The notes under the pieces: model-generated
The model's input: the letters and a program-made list of their open reading frames with translations, nothing else
Told to the model about the DNA's origin: nothing
Database searches by the model: none
Shown here: positions 52,050 through 63,514 of the stretch, in pieces
Layout: each line of letters begins with the position of its first letter
How positions within the stretch are numbered: position 1 is the first letter of the stretch
Source: Artemia franciscana
Taxonomy: Eukaryota; Arthropoda; Branchiopoda; Anostraca; Artemiidae
DNA length: 64,000 bases
Assembly (NCBI RefSeq): GCF_032884065.1
Contig: NC_088883.1
Location: 33,649,354 to 33,713,353, forward strand
Direction: 5' to 3'
Program-made: the position numbers and the translations under genes

Positions 52050-52787
52050 GTATATTTACGTAATCTACGTAACTCTTTACGCTAAAGTATTTTTAGTAAA
52101 TTCAACTATTTATTCTATGGCGTTTGTGATTCAGGGGTCATTCTTAAGGAATTTGGACAAAATTTAAGCTGTAGTGTAAAGAGCGAGGTATTGACGAGGG
52201 TAGAACCCCCTCATATACGCAATAAAAACATACGAATATAGAAGTTTATTACGTAAGTTAATTCGTAAGTTATATATATTTTTTACTAATGAAAAAGTTC
52301 GTAAAAAAATAAAAGTTCTAGCTGTCTTTTTGGTAATCAAAAATTAGAGGGCAACTAGGCCTCCTCCCTCGCTCCCTTTTCTCAAAATCTTCCGAATAAA
52401 ACTATGAGAAAGCAATTTAGCCAAAAAAAAAAATAATATACAAAATTTCGTTTAAATTATTTATATGCGGAGAGCCAAGATCAAAACATGGATTAATTCA
52501 AAAACGTCTAGAAATTAAAATAAAAAAAAAGTGTTTTTATATGAAAGTAAGGAGCGACATTAAAACTTAAAACAAACAGAAATTAATCCTTATATGAAAG
52601 GGGCTTTTCCTCCTATCCTCCTATTTCGTAAATAGCTTTTCCTCCTATTTCCTGTTTTAAAAAGTAGAGTTAAGAGAAAGAGTCAAACTTTAGCGTAAAG
52701 AGTGAGGCGTTGAAAAGGGAACAGCCCCTGTCATATAAGGAGTAATTTCTGTTTGTTTTGAGTTTTAATGTCGCTCCTTACTTTCTT
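52050..52787 (+). repeat. R1 repeat with foldback core, right arm
   Basis: Mirror of 46691-47428; the foldback core is at 52543-52787. Confidence 0.7.
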
Positions 52788-53112
52788 TTTAAAAAAAACT
52801 TGTTTTTTTATTTGATCTTTAAAAAGTTTCAGTAGATTGTGTAAAGGAAATTTGTATAATGACGTTTTACATTTCCATAGCAAAAAGAAAACCTCACTCT
52901 AAATTTTATTTTAATTTAATTCTCAGCTCATAATCTCTAAGGTTATCATGTAAATTGCAAAAATATTTTTAGTGTCTGAGGAGAAATTTGAATTTTCTAA
53001 TTCGATAAGAGAAATAGCCGAAAATTTTAAAAGAATTTTCTTTTTAGGTTTTATGAACTTGATATAGTAAAGAACAAATTCTAGTTGGTCGTAACTGAGA
53101 AATTAAAATAAA

Positions 53113-55140
53113 ATGCAAATAAATCCGATAGAACCTTCAAGAAGCGCATCGTTACACTATGCTTTTAATCGAACACCGTTACACTATGCTGCTGAACAAG
53201 GAAAATTAGCTATTTGTAAGCAGCTTATTTCAAATGGTACCAACGTAAATGCCTTAGACTATTGTAATGTCACACCGCTACACTATGCTGCTTACCGAGG
53301 AAAATTAGCTGTTTGTAATCAGCTTATTTCAAATGGTGCCAACATAAATAACTTAGATAATTTAGAACGAACACCGTTACACTATGCCGCTGAACAAGGA
53401 AAATCAGCTGTTTGTAAGCAGCTTATTTCAAATGGTGCCAAAGTAAATGCCTTAGACTATTGTAATGTCACACCGCTACACTATGCTGCTTACCGAGGAA
53501 AATTATCTGTTTGTGAGCAGCTTATTTCAAATGGTGCCAACATAAATAACTTAGATAATTTAGAACGAACACCGTTACACTATGCCGCTGAACAAGGAAA
53601 ATCAGCTGTTTGTAAGCAGCTTATTTCAAATGGTGCCAAAGTAAATGCCGTAGACTATTGTAATGTCACACCGCTACACTTTGCTGCTTACCGAGGAAAA
53701 TTATCTGTTTGTGAGCAGCTTATTTCCAAAGGTGCCAACGTAAATAACTTAGATAATTTAGAACGAACACCGTTACACTATGCCGCTTATCAAGGGAAAT
53801 CAGCTGTTTCTAAGCAGCTTATTTCAAATGGTGCCAAAGTAAATGCCTTAGACTATTGTAATGTCACACCGCTACACTATGCTGCTTACCGAGGAAAATT
53901 AGCTGTTTGTAACCAGCTTATTTCAAATGGTGCCAACGTAAATCCCTTAGATAATATAAATAAAACACCGTTAAACTATGCTGCTAGGATAGGATCAGTA
54001 GATGTTTGTAAGCTGCTGATTTCAAATGGTGCCAAGATAAACACTTTCGATAAATTCGATTTGACACGGTTACACTATGCTGCTGACCAAGGAAAATTAT
54101 CTGTTTGTGAGCAGCTTATTTCAAATGGTGCCAACGTAAATACCTACGAGAATGGCACACCACTACACTATGCTGCTTACCGAGGAAAATTAGCTGTTTG
54201 TAAGCAGCTTATTTCAAATGGTGCCAACGTAAATAACTTAGATAATTTAGAACGAACACCGTTACACTATGCCGCTGAACAAGGAAAATCAGCTGTTTGT
54301 AAGCAGCTTATTTCAAATGGTGCCAAAGTAAATGCAATAGACTATTGTAATGTCACACCGCTACACTATGCTGCTTACCGAGGACCATTAGCTGTTTGTA
54401 AGCAGCTTATTTCAAATGGTGCCAACGTAAATAACTTAGATAATTTAGAACGAACACCGTTACACTATGCCGCTGAACAAGGAAAATCAGCTGTTTGTAA
54501 GCAACTTATTTCAAATGGGGCCAAAGTAAATGCCTTAGACTATTGTAATGTCACACCGCTACACTATGCTGCTTACCGAGGAGAATTAGCTGTTTGTAAG
54601 CAGCTTATTTCAAATGGTGCCAACGTAAATAACTTAGATAATTTAGAACGAACACCGTTACACTATGCCGCTGAACAAGGAAAATCAGCTGTTTGTAAGC
54701 AGCTTATTTCAAATGGTGCCAAAGTAAATGCCTTAGACTATTGTAATGTCACACCGCTACACTATGCTGCTTACCGAGGAAAATTAGCTGTTTGTAACCA
54801 GCTCATTTCAAATGGTGCCAACGTAAATACCTTAGATAATATAAATAGAACACCGTTAAACTATGCTGCTAGGACAGGATCAGTAGATGTTTGTAAACTA
54901 CTGATTTCAAATGGTGCCAAGATAAACGCTTTCGATGAATTCGATTGGCCACGGTTACACTTTTCTGCTGACCAAGGAAAATTAGCTATTTGTGAGCAGC
55001 TTATTTCAAATGGTGCCAACGTAAATAGCTTAGACTATTTAGGACGAACACCGTTACACTATGCCGCTAAACAAGGAAACTTAGCTGTTTGTAGACAGCT
55101 TTTCAAATGGTGTCAACGTAAATGCCTTAGACTATTGTAA
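53113..55140 (+). CDS. Ankyrin-repeat protein, 675 aa, right copy
   Basis: Same protein as the left copy except for Pro instead of Thr in the eighth repeat (53944) and Asp instead of Val in the 18th (54936). About 19 complete ankyrin repeats form a pure solenoid of nearly identical 33-residue units, a protein-interaction scaffold by family. An uninterrupted 2-kb frame in both arms argues either for recent duplication or for continued selection. It ends at 55140 after the two-base loss at about 55097 (QLFKWCQ in place of QLISNGA). The 324 bp upstream (52788-53112) is AT-rich, with no clear promoter motif. Not known to be expressed. Confidence 0.7.
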   Translation: MQINPIEPSRSASLHYAFNRTPLHYAAEQGKLAICKQLISNGTNVNALDYCNVTPLHYAAYRGKLAVCNQLISNGANINNLDNLERTPLHYAAEQGKSAVCKQLISNGAKVNALDYCNVTPLHYAAYRGKLSVCEQLISNGANINNLDNLERTPLHYAAEQGKSAVCKQLISNGAKVNAVDYCNVTPLHFAAYRGKLSVCEQLISKGANVNNLDNLERTPLHYAAYQGKSAVSKQLISNGAKVNALDYCNVTPLHYAAYRGKLAVCNQLISNGANVNPLDNINKTPLNYAARIGSVDVCKLLISNGAKINTFDKFDLTRLHYAADQGKLSVCEQLISNGANVNTYENGTPLHYAAYRGKLAVCKQLISNGANVNNLDNLERTPLHYAAEQGKSAVCKQLISNGAKVNAIDYCNVTPLHYAAYRGPLAVCKQLISNGANVNNLDNLERTPLHYAAEQGKSAVCKQLISNGAKVNALDYCNVTPLHYAAYRGELAVCKQLISNGANVNNLDNLERTPLHYAAEQGKSAVCKQLISNGAKVNALDYCNVTPLHYAAYRGKLAVCNQLISNGANVNTLDNINRTPLNYAARTGSVDVCKLLISNGAKINAFDEFDWPRLHFSADQGKLAICEQLISNGANVNSLDYLGRTPLHYAAKQGNLAVCRQLFKWCQRKCLRLL

Positions 55141-56580
55141 TGTCACACCGCTACACTATGCTGCTTACCGAGGAAAATTAGCTGTTCGTAACCAGCTTAT
55201 TTTAAATGGTGCTAACGTAAATACCTTAGATAATATAAATAAAACACCGTTAAACTATGCTGCTAGGATAGGATCAGTAGATGTTTGTAAGCTACTGATT
55301 CAAAAGGTGCCAAGATAAACGCTTTCGATGAATTCGATTGGACACGGTTACACTATTCTGCTGACCAAGGAAAATTAGCTATTTGTGAGCAGCTTATTTC
55401 AAATGGTGCCAACGTAAATAGCTTAGACTATTTAGGACGAACACCGTTACACTATGCCGCTAAACAAGGAAACTTAGCTGTTTGTAGGCAGCTTTTCAAA
55501 TGGTGTCAACGTAAATGCCTTAGACTATTGTAATGTCACACCGCTACACTATGCTGCTTACCGAGGAAAATTAGCTGTTTGTAACCAGCTTATTTCAAAT
55601 GGTGCCAACGTAAATACCTTAGATAATATAAATAAAACACCGTTAAAATATGCTGCTAGGATAGGATCAGTAGATGTTTGTAAGCTACTGATTTCAAATG
55701 GTGCCAAGATAAACGCTTTCGATGAATTCGATTGGACACGGTCACACTATGCTGCTGACCAAGAAAAATTAGCTGTTTGTGAGCAGCTTATTTCAAATGG
55801 TGCCAACGTAAATAGCTTAGACTATTTAGGACGAACACCGTTACACTATGTCGCTAAACAAGGAGACTTAGCTGTTTGTAAGCAGCTTTTCAAATGGTGC
55901 CAACGTAAATGCCTTAGGCAATTTTCATCGAACACCGTTACACTATGCCTCTGAACAAGGAAAATTAGCTGTTTGTAAGGAGCTTATTTCAAATGATGCC
56001 AACGTAAATACCTTAGATAATGCAAATGAAACACCGTTACACTATGCTGCTAGGATAGGATCAGTAGATGTTTGTAAGATACTGATTTCAAATGGTGCCA
56101 ATATAAACGCCTTCAATTATTACAATAGAACACCCTTAATGCTAGCAACAAGTGAAAAACATGTCGCCGTAACTGAATATTTTGTTGAAAATAATGCAGT
56201 TTTACTCAAAGAGTTCTATGATTTTGGGTCACAACCTCTTTTTGGTCACAAGACTGAAAAAAGATATGCATCTTTCAATGCTAACTTGGTTAGTAAAACA
56301 GCGGACATTAGAAGTGGCACAAACTAGGAATTGGTTTTGGAAACTATGTAGCCTTGCCTTTAAAAAGACTAACACGCTGAAATCAATTCGCCGCAATTTG
56401 ATAAGAAAAGATGCAAGCTATGTACAAGTGTGTTATAATTTTGAAGGTTTTAATATTCCTGAAGTTTTGAAAAATTACTTAGAGTTTAAGGAAGAACTTC
56501 AAATTTTGTTTGGTTTAAAAAAATTCTCTGTGCGGAAATTAAGAAAAGGGAAAAGAAGAAAAAAATTTATCTCCACCTAA
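55141..56580 (+). pseudogene. Degraded ankyrin 3' part ending in a SOCS-box-like domain
   Basis: Ankyrin units continue but frames shift at about 55097, 55300, 55492 and 55886. Three of these are the same two-base loss, repeated at ~395-bp intervals by tandem duplication of a four-repeat block. The last ankyrin units (to about 56200) are followed, after one more frame change, by 56182-56580. Its end has TLKSIRRNLI and, 17 residues on, FNIPEVLKNYLEF. The order and spacing resemble a SOCS box (BC box then LPLP-x-LK-YL Cul5 box) of ASB-type ankyrin proteins, which recruit targets to Elongin-Cul5 ubiquitin ligases. The BC-box Cys is Arg here. AATAAA at 56581-56586 follows the stop, which suggests this is the original gene end. 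Confidence 0.6.
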
Positions 56581-56586
56581 AATAAA

Positions 56587-57168
56587 AATTGAAAAACACC
56601 GTAAAACTGAAAAAAAAATTGATCAGTAACCGTTCTCCCCTTTTTTAGATTGTGACCGCAATGATTTGTATTTTAATGCAGTTTTTACATCTGGACAAAT
56701 GTTTAAAAGAAGCTTAAGTAGCAGGAGTATTAATAATTTTGGCTAATCTTAAAAGGGAAAACTTATAACAAAATTTATACAGAGGCTTGACATCTTTACT
56801 ATATCACCTACAGGGTTGTTCGTGATTGAAGTTTCCTCATAACTTTAAACAGACAAATATACCCAGGTGAACCGAAATTTCTATTCTCGGCATATAATCA
56901 GGCTACAAGTAAACCATATGGCTATATTCTATTGGATCTCAATCACAAGACACCCTAGGATTTACGTGCAGTCACTGATATATTGACAATGAAATGAACG
57001 AAAATTTTCCTGTGAACAAAGAAAAAAAGTCGTTAGTTGCCATCATGACAATGAAGAAACTACTTAAAAACAGACATTTACTCTCAGTCCTAGATAATTC
57101 AAAACCATTTCATTTCAAAACCATTGTCATTTTTAAAATTATTTAGTGGGGGGAGGGGGGCTTGAAAG
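56587..57168 (+). other. 3' flank of the right ankyrin gene
   Basis: Non-coding and AT-rich; mirrored at 42310-42891. It ends in a G-rich run GTGGGGGGAGGGGGG next to the palindrome border. Confidence 0.6.
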
Positions 57169-57630
57169 TGAGGAGGGTTATGAGGTTTTGTTTTGAAACT
57201 GAATATATTTATAACAATAAATAACTACTTAAGGATTGAAACTGCTAAGAAACTTAAATGGACAAGTAAAATCAAATGAGAAAGATTAGTTTATATTCAC
57301 ATTTTTTGTACAGGCTAGTGTTCAATCCACAGGCAATTTCTCTGGAAAACATCTAGCAAATATTCATCCGCTTTTCAGTTTGTCCATGCTTCAAAGCCAT
57401 ATTTGACAAAACATATCGAACCCATTGGACAACTTTGACCATCAAAGGTGACAGCTAATGCAAAGGGCATCTGGAGTTTCTGACAACTCGTTATACGTCC
57501 ATACCTCAGATAAACCATAAATGACGATAGCCTATACAAAAGTTATGTGATGACTTCAGAGGTGAATGGGGTTGGTTCTTCACCTTATTCATTTATGAAA
57601 TGAATAATAAGAATAAATAATAAGAATAAG

Positions 57631-57640
<10 letters not shown>
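57169..57640. other. Right flank of the palindrome
   Basis: Apart from the retrotransposon scrap at 57320-57415, no recognisable element is present. AATAAGAATAAATAATAAG simple sequence precedes the TA tract. Confidence 0.5.
57320..57415 (-). pseudogene. Scrap of the same non-LTR retrotransposon
   Basis: About 95 bp matching 32547-32643 (GGCAATTTCTCTGGAAAACA, CTTTTCAG, GTCCATGCTTC), between the RT domain and the GHVLRM segment. Confidence 0.65.

Positions 57641-57724
<84 letters not shown>
57641..57724. repeat. (TA)n before Hel-12
   Basis: About 85 bp of TA bordering an inverted Helitron 3' end. Confidence 0.9.
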
Positions 57725-57726
<2 letters not shown>

Positions 57727-57885
57727 TACCTGTTGAAGTGGCGCTTCATGCCAACCCAACACCTAGTTGTTGGGGGCGCTTCGCATCCCCCCCAAGCCCT
57801 CCCCCGCGCGCGTAAGTCGTTATGCGCCATATTAGTTAGGCGCCATTGTAGTTTTGTCCCTGTGTCCCAACTGTGAATATAGATA
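57725..57885 (-). mobile_element. Decayed inverted Helitron 3' end
   Basis: CTACCTGTTGAAGTGGCGC (CTAC in place of CTAG), imperfect hairpins and GTCCCAACTGTGAATATAGA. Only the terminal ~160 bp remains, head to head with Hel-12. Confidence 0.65.
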
Positions 57886-58780
57886 TCTTCTATATATATA
57901 TATATAAAAATAAGTTGTCTGTGGATGTGTCTGTCAGGTGACGTCATGTTTGTGTGTTGACTGACGTCATGTTTGTTGATTGACGAAATTACGCATCGGG
58001 ACACAAATGACGACCGGGACATAGGGAATATAAATGACGACCGGGACACTCAAAGAGAAAGTGACCGGGACACAAGGAATGTTCGATTAGCAATCACCAT
58101 CAACAAAGCACCGGGACACATATGACGACCGGGACACAGGGAATATAAATGACAACCAGGACACTCAAAGAGAAATTACAGACCGGGACACCGGAACACA
58201 AATGACGACCGAGACAAAAATGACGACCGGGACACTGCGACACAGGGAATATAAATGACGACCGCGACACTCGAAGAGAAATTACAGACTGGGACACCGG
58301 GACACAAATGACGACCGGGACACAGGGAAACAACAACAACAGGGACGCAGGGGGGCACAGGGGGATATATAAATGACGACGGGGACACAGGGAATGTTCG
58401 ATTAGCAATCACCATTAACAAAACTCAAGGGCAATCATAAGAATAATGAGGTATAGATCTGAACTCAGATTGTTTTTCCCATGGACAATTATATGTTGTA
58501 TGTTCAAGAGTCGGTAAACCTGACAATCAATTTCTATGCACAGACAATGGGACAGCCAAGAATGATGTGCATTCGCAAGTTTTACGTAGTTAAAAATATA
58601 TATATATATATCTATCTATATTCACAGGTGGGACACAGGGACACAACTACAATGGCGCGTAACTAATATGGCGCGTAACGACTTGCACGCGCAAGTCGTT
58701 ACGGGGGGCTTGGGGGGGGGGGCGAAGTGCCCCCACCAACTAGGTGTTGGGGTGGCGCTTCGCGCCACCCCAACAGCTAG
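57886..58780 (+). mobile_element. Hel-12: non-autonomous Helitron without small gene
   Basis: The 5' TC is at about 57886 (TCTTCTATATATATATATAA), followed by CRE sites, minisatellite (about 57990-58400), helicase C-terminus relic (about 58396-58592), a short TA tract and hairpins with CTAG ending at 58780. About 895 bp. The small gene is deleted between the CRE region and the minisatellite. Confidence 0.75.
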
Positions 58781-58792
58781 TATATATATATA

Positions 58793-60090
<1,298 letters not shown>

Positions 60091-60162
<72 letters not shown>
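60091..60162. repeat. (TA)n between Hel-13 and Hel-14
   Basis: About 70 bp of TA joining two Helitron 3' ends tail to tail. Confidence 0.9.
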
Positions 60163-60163
<1 letters not shown>

Positions 60164-60727
60164 TAGCTGTTGGGGTGGCGCTTCGCCCCGCCCCAACACC
60201 TATATGGTGGGGCACTTCGCGCCCCCCCAAGCCCCCCCGCGCGCGTAAGTCGTTACGTGCCATATTAGTTACGCGCCATTGTAGTTGTGTCCCTGTGTCC
60301 CACCTGTGAACATAGATAGATTTATATATGTGTTTCAAACTACGTAAAAATTGCGAATTTTTGCGAAAATTGCGAACATTTTTGGCTTTCCAACTACTGG
60401 GAGCTTTCCGTTTCCAATTGCCAGCAATTTATCTGAAAATGTTTGACCAGAGTCATCGTTTTGCAATCGGACACGCATATTTGTAGTTAATTTTAATATT
60501 TTTACGTGTGCCCATAAATTAGAATTTTTCAGGCAAGCATTCATTTCGTCTGCAGGAGTTAAACTACGTAAAAATTGCGAACATACAACATTCTTGGCTT
60601 TCCCATTGTCTGTGCATATACAAAGCCGTATGTACTAATAATGACGTCATATGCAAACGCTCTTTTTACAAACAAACAAACATGCATACACACAACTCGT
60701 TTTTATATAGATAGATAGATAGATAGA
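60163..60727 (-). mobile_element. Short nested Helitron carrying a captured helicase piece
   Basis: 3' CTAG at 60163-60166, 5' TC at 60727-60726. It is the same short element as at 41464-41794 but carries an extra segment (60394-60558) inside, flanked by duplicated pieces of its own ACTACGTAAAAATTGCGAA sequence. Confidence 0.75.
60394..60558 (-). pseudogene. Relocated helicase segment
   Basis: Encodes the part beginning MNACLKNSNLWAHVK and ending GNGKLPV, equal to about 10672-10836 of Hel-4. This is the last part of the ~600 bp that is missing from the Hel-14 helicase about 900 bp away (junction near 61466). Confidence 0.8.
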
Positions 60728-62609
60728 TACAATACAAATTAACTGCGTAAAACTTGCGAATATACAACATTCTTCGCTGTCCAATTGTCGCTGCATATAA
60801 ATAGATTGTCAGGTTTACCGACCCTCGAACATGCAACGTACAGTTGTCCATGGGAAAAACCATCAGTATTAAGATCTATACCACATTTTCTAATGATTGA
60901 CCTTGAGCTTTGTTAATGGTGATTGCAAATGCTAATCGAATTGGGAATTGCAATCTTTTAAATTGAAAAGGCAGATCCGTTGGAATCATGGGAATGCGAG
61001 GAATAAGAACAGCCTCACCCTCAAAAGGCCCTGTCAAGATGCCTCTATTAGGTTTTCCATTGTTTTTTTTACGGCAAGTCGCGTGCCATTGCAAAGCTTT
61101 GGTGGGTTGATATTTCTTAAAAGTATTATTGGTACGCCTATTTTTAGTTGTAGCACGTGTGGTGGAAACCCTGAAAGATCTATGGAATTTAAAAATTCAG
61201 ATGGATAATTAACCGCTTCATTTGGTTCAAAAACTGTGGCGACTGACTTGTAAAGGACTGCCTGGTCTCGAATCTTGGTCAAAACAATATTGTTGATTTC
61301 GTGGATGTCTATATTTTTGGGTGCGAGAATCGCTCTTTCGCTTAGCCATTTATTATTTTTATAATTTTTTAGAATATTCGGAAATACTTTTTCAATCAAT
61401 TCATTTTTGGACGTCACTAAATTACAGAAATCAGCAGGTAGTTGTATACGTCCTGAAATTGAGTCTATCGTATCATAAATGTCTTTTTGTTCCGACGTTA
61501 ACTTGGAAATGTTATTTTGTACATACGACAATAGATCACTCGTACTGTAACTTTGTTCACGATCCAATTCTACACATGTCGAAACAGCAGCGATACGGTT
61601 AGGTGAAGGCATTCCCAAATCCTGAAGAGGTTTGTTTAGCATACGTACACACAAATCTTCTATAATAACTAAAGTGTAGTTATAAATTTCTGATGTAAAA
61701 TCAAAAGTCATATCTGACGTCTCTAACTGTTTTCGATGGAGTATATCTTCGGACATTTTTGACTTATATTTTTCCCATAACTCTGTTGGAGCTGATGGAG
61801 AGCAAGTTGTTAAAATGATGCCAAACAATGCGCGAATTTGACTTGGGGTTGACGTTTCGCACGCGTCATTGATGCAGTTATCCCAGTGTTGGTCATTCTC
61901 CAATAAATTCAGAGCTTGGCATGCACTACGGTAAGTGTCATGTATAGTACCGTTTACAGTTCTCAAATACTCAAAGGATGTCGGACCGGGTACATTCACC
62001 AAAAGCAGGCGTAGAAAGAAGCATTCATGTTGATTGGGGTGAACGGTGTAGAGTCTTCCTATCGTGGTATTTTTGAAGATGGTAGGTTGGCCGTCGACTG
62101 ACTTACCCTGTTTTCGACGTTCAAATACTTTATTTTTAGTATTCCACGTGTAATACGAAGGCACTTCAGTATACAGCAGTTTTTTTGCAAAAGATTCATT
62201 TTTGCAAAGCGAAAAAAAGCTGTTAATGTTGTATCCGGTGGATTCAGGGCTCATTGTTGCACGTTGGTTTCCGTGAAATAAACACGTTGACCATTCTGTA
62301 AATGTACCACTAAGTGAACAACAGCTGGACTAAGTTCATGTATCGGAAATGAAAGAATTCGCCAAACAGCTTCATTACTGCTTATGTATCTTCCAGCCTG
62401 ATATTGTACGATTTCGTCGAAATCTTTGATTTCGGGCTGCAAGCCAAAAACTGCCATGTCACTGCCTTTGTTGACGTATTTACATATGTATTTGATTGCC
62501 TTTACGGAGTTACAGTATTCAACGTTTATGTGTGCATTAAATGTTTTTGATAATAATGGGGAATATGGAACAACCCACTGGTTATCTACTTCGATGGTGG
62601 TACCGTTGC
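60728..62609 (-). pseudogene. Hel-14 RepHel fragment with internal helicase deletion
   Basis: On the minus strand it runs from the helicase stop (about 60757) back to the Rep tyrosine region (about 62540). The largest frame (61034-62254) joins IYDTI directly to DSISGRI. About 600 bp with Walker A, WDE and GDFRQ is removed, without breaking the frame. Other lesions are a four-base loss near 61040, a one-base loss in the T-run near 62190 and TGA at 62251-62253. It keeps CGA where Hel-1, Hel-4 and Hel-5 have TGA (near 62353). The right end breaks at 62609 into Hel-15. Confidence 0.8.
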
Positions 62610-62926
62610 CATTGTAGGTTCTTCAGTCATTTTACAATTAGAAATTTCTCTTTCAACGGTTTTCTTCCAATTAAAAATTTGTCTTTGAACGATATTCTTA
62701 AATACCTGTGTCCTGGTCGTCATTTATATTCCCTGTGTCCCGGTCGTCATTTGTGTCCCGGTATCCAAGTCTGTAATTTCTCTTTGAGTGTCCCGGTCGT
62801 TATTTATATTCCCTCTGTCCCGGTCGTCATTCGTGTCCCGGTCTGTAATTTCTCTTTGAGTGTTTTTTCTTTTTAGTATTTTTTAGTTTTTTACATTTTT
62901 TCTTTTTTCAGTTTTCTTTTTCTTCT

Positions 62927-63277
62927 TTATTTTTCAGCTTCACTATGAAATACATATCGCCGAACCTTTGTTTTTTTAACTAAAATCTGGTAGGCATTGA
63001 TGACCTTATCCAAGTCAAAATCCCAAACCCAATCATCATCGCTATCATTTTCAGTTTTGATATGTTTTGACTCTCGCTGTCCAGGTGGATCTTCATCTAA
63101 CTGCGCGGTTTTGCGTTCTTTAGCCTCAAGCCTGTTTCCTTGCTGTTCTTTTGATTCCTCGGCACGCTTTCTTTTCTGACTTTCTCTATCAGCAGCAAGT
63201 TTTTTGGCATAGACTCTTTGAGCATCTTCATCGGCTTTTGCCATGGTAAGTTCATCAGTCATTGTAAACTTAAACAT
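62927..63277 (-). CDS. Small STPR-like protein with acidic tail (116 aa), Hel-15 copy
   Basis: An intact frame, but chimeric: the start MFKFTMTDELTMAKADEDAQ resembles the RepHel-type leader of Hel-4, whereas the Hel-3/7/9 copies start MFNC. One full 23-residue repeat follows, then AKERKTAQLDEDPPGQRE and the conserved DSDDDWVWDFDLDKVINAY tail. A one-base insertion removes the usual stop after NAYQI and adds about 20 residues (LVKKTKVRRYVFHSEAEK). It shows that the tail module and the leader/repeat module recombine between elements. Same predicted role as the other three copies. Confidence 0.6.
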   Translation of the reverse strand: MFKFTMTDELTMAKADEDAQRVYAKKLAADRESQKRKRAEESKEQQGNRLEAKERKTAQLDEDPPGQRESKHIKTENDSDDDWVWDFDLDKVINAYQILVKKTKVRRYVFHSEAEK

Positions 63278-63320
63278 TAATAGATTTCTACGTGAACATA
63301 TATGTCTTAAATATCTTTAA

Positions 63321-63392
63321 TGACGTCATCGTCATAGCAAAAATGCTGACAACTAATTTCATGACGTCAGTCAACACAGAAACATGACGTCA
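63321..63392 (-). promoter_or_regulatory. CRE triplet of the Hel-15 small gene
   Basis: TGACGTCA at 63385-63392, 63362-63369 and 63321-63328: spacings 23 and 41 bp in gene direction, as in the other three small-gene elements. AAGATATTTAAGAC follows. Confidence 0.65.
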
Positions 63393-63425
63393 CCTGATCC
63401 ACAGACAGACACACAGACAGACAAC

Positions 63426-63435
<10 letters not shown>

Positions 63436-63511
<76 letters not shown>
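63436..63511. repeat. (TA)n between Hel-15 and a further remnant
   Basis: About 75 bp of TA. Confidence 0.9.

Positions 63512-63514
<3 letters not shown>

Larger units (their letters stand above)
51170..57168. repeat. Right arm of ~6-kb inverted repeat
   Basis: Reverse complement of 42310-48298. It is 10 bases longer because of an extra TATATTTACG near 52050. Observed substitutions lie near 53944, 54936, 56453 and 57010. Beyond 57168 the flank (TGAGGAGGGTTATGAGG) differs from the left-side flank. Confidence 0.95.
62610..63435 (-). mobile_element. Hel-15: small-gene Helitron fragment
   Basis: Minus strand: CRE control region (63321-63392), small gene (62927-63277), AATAAA complement near 62930, minisatellite (about 62700-62860) and a second, truncated copy of the small-gene start (62610-62642) at the junction with Hel-14. 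The 5' terminal bases merge into a TA tract at about 63435. The 3' end is absent. Confidence 0.75.
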
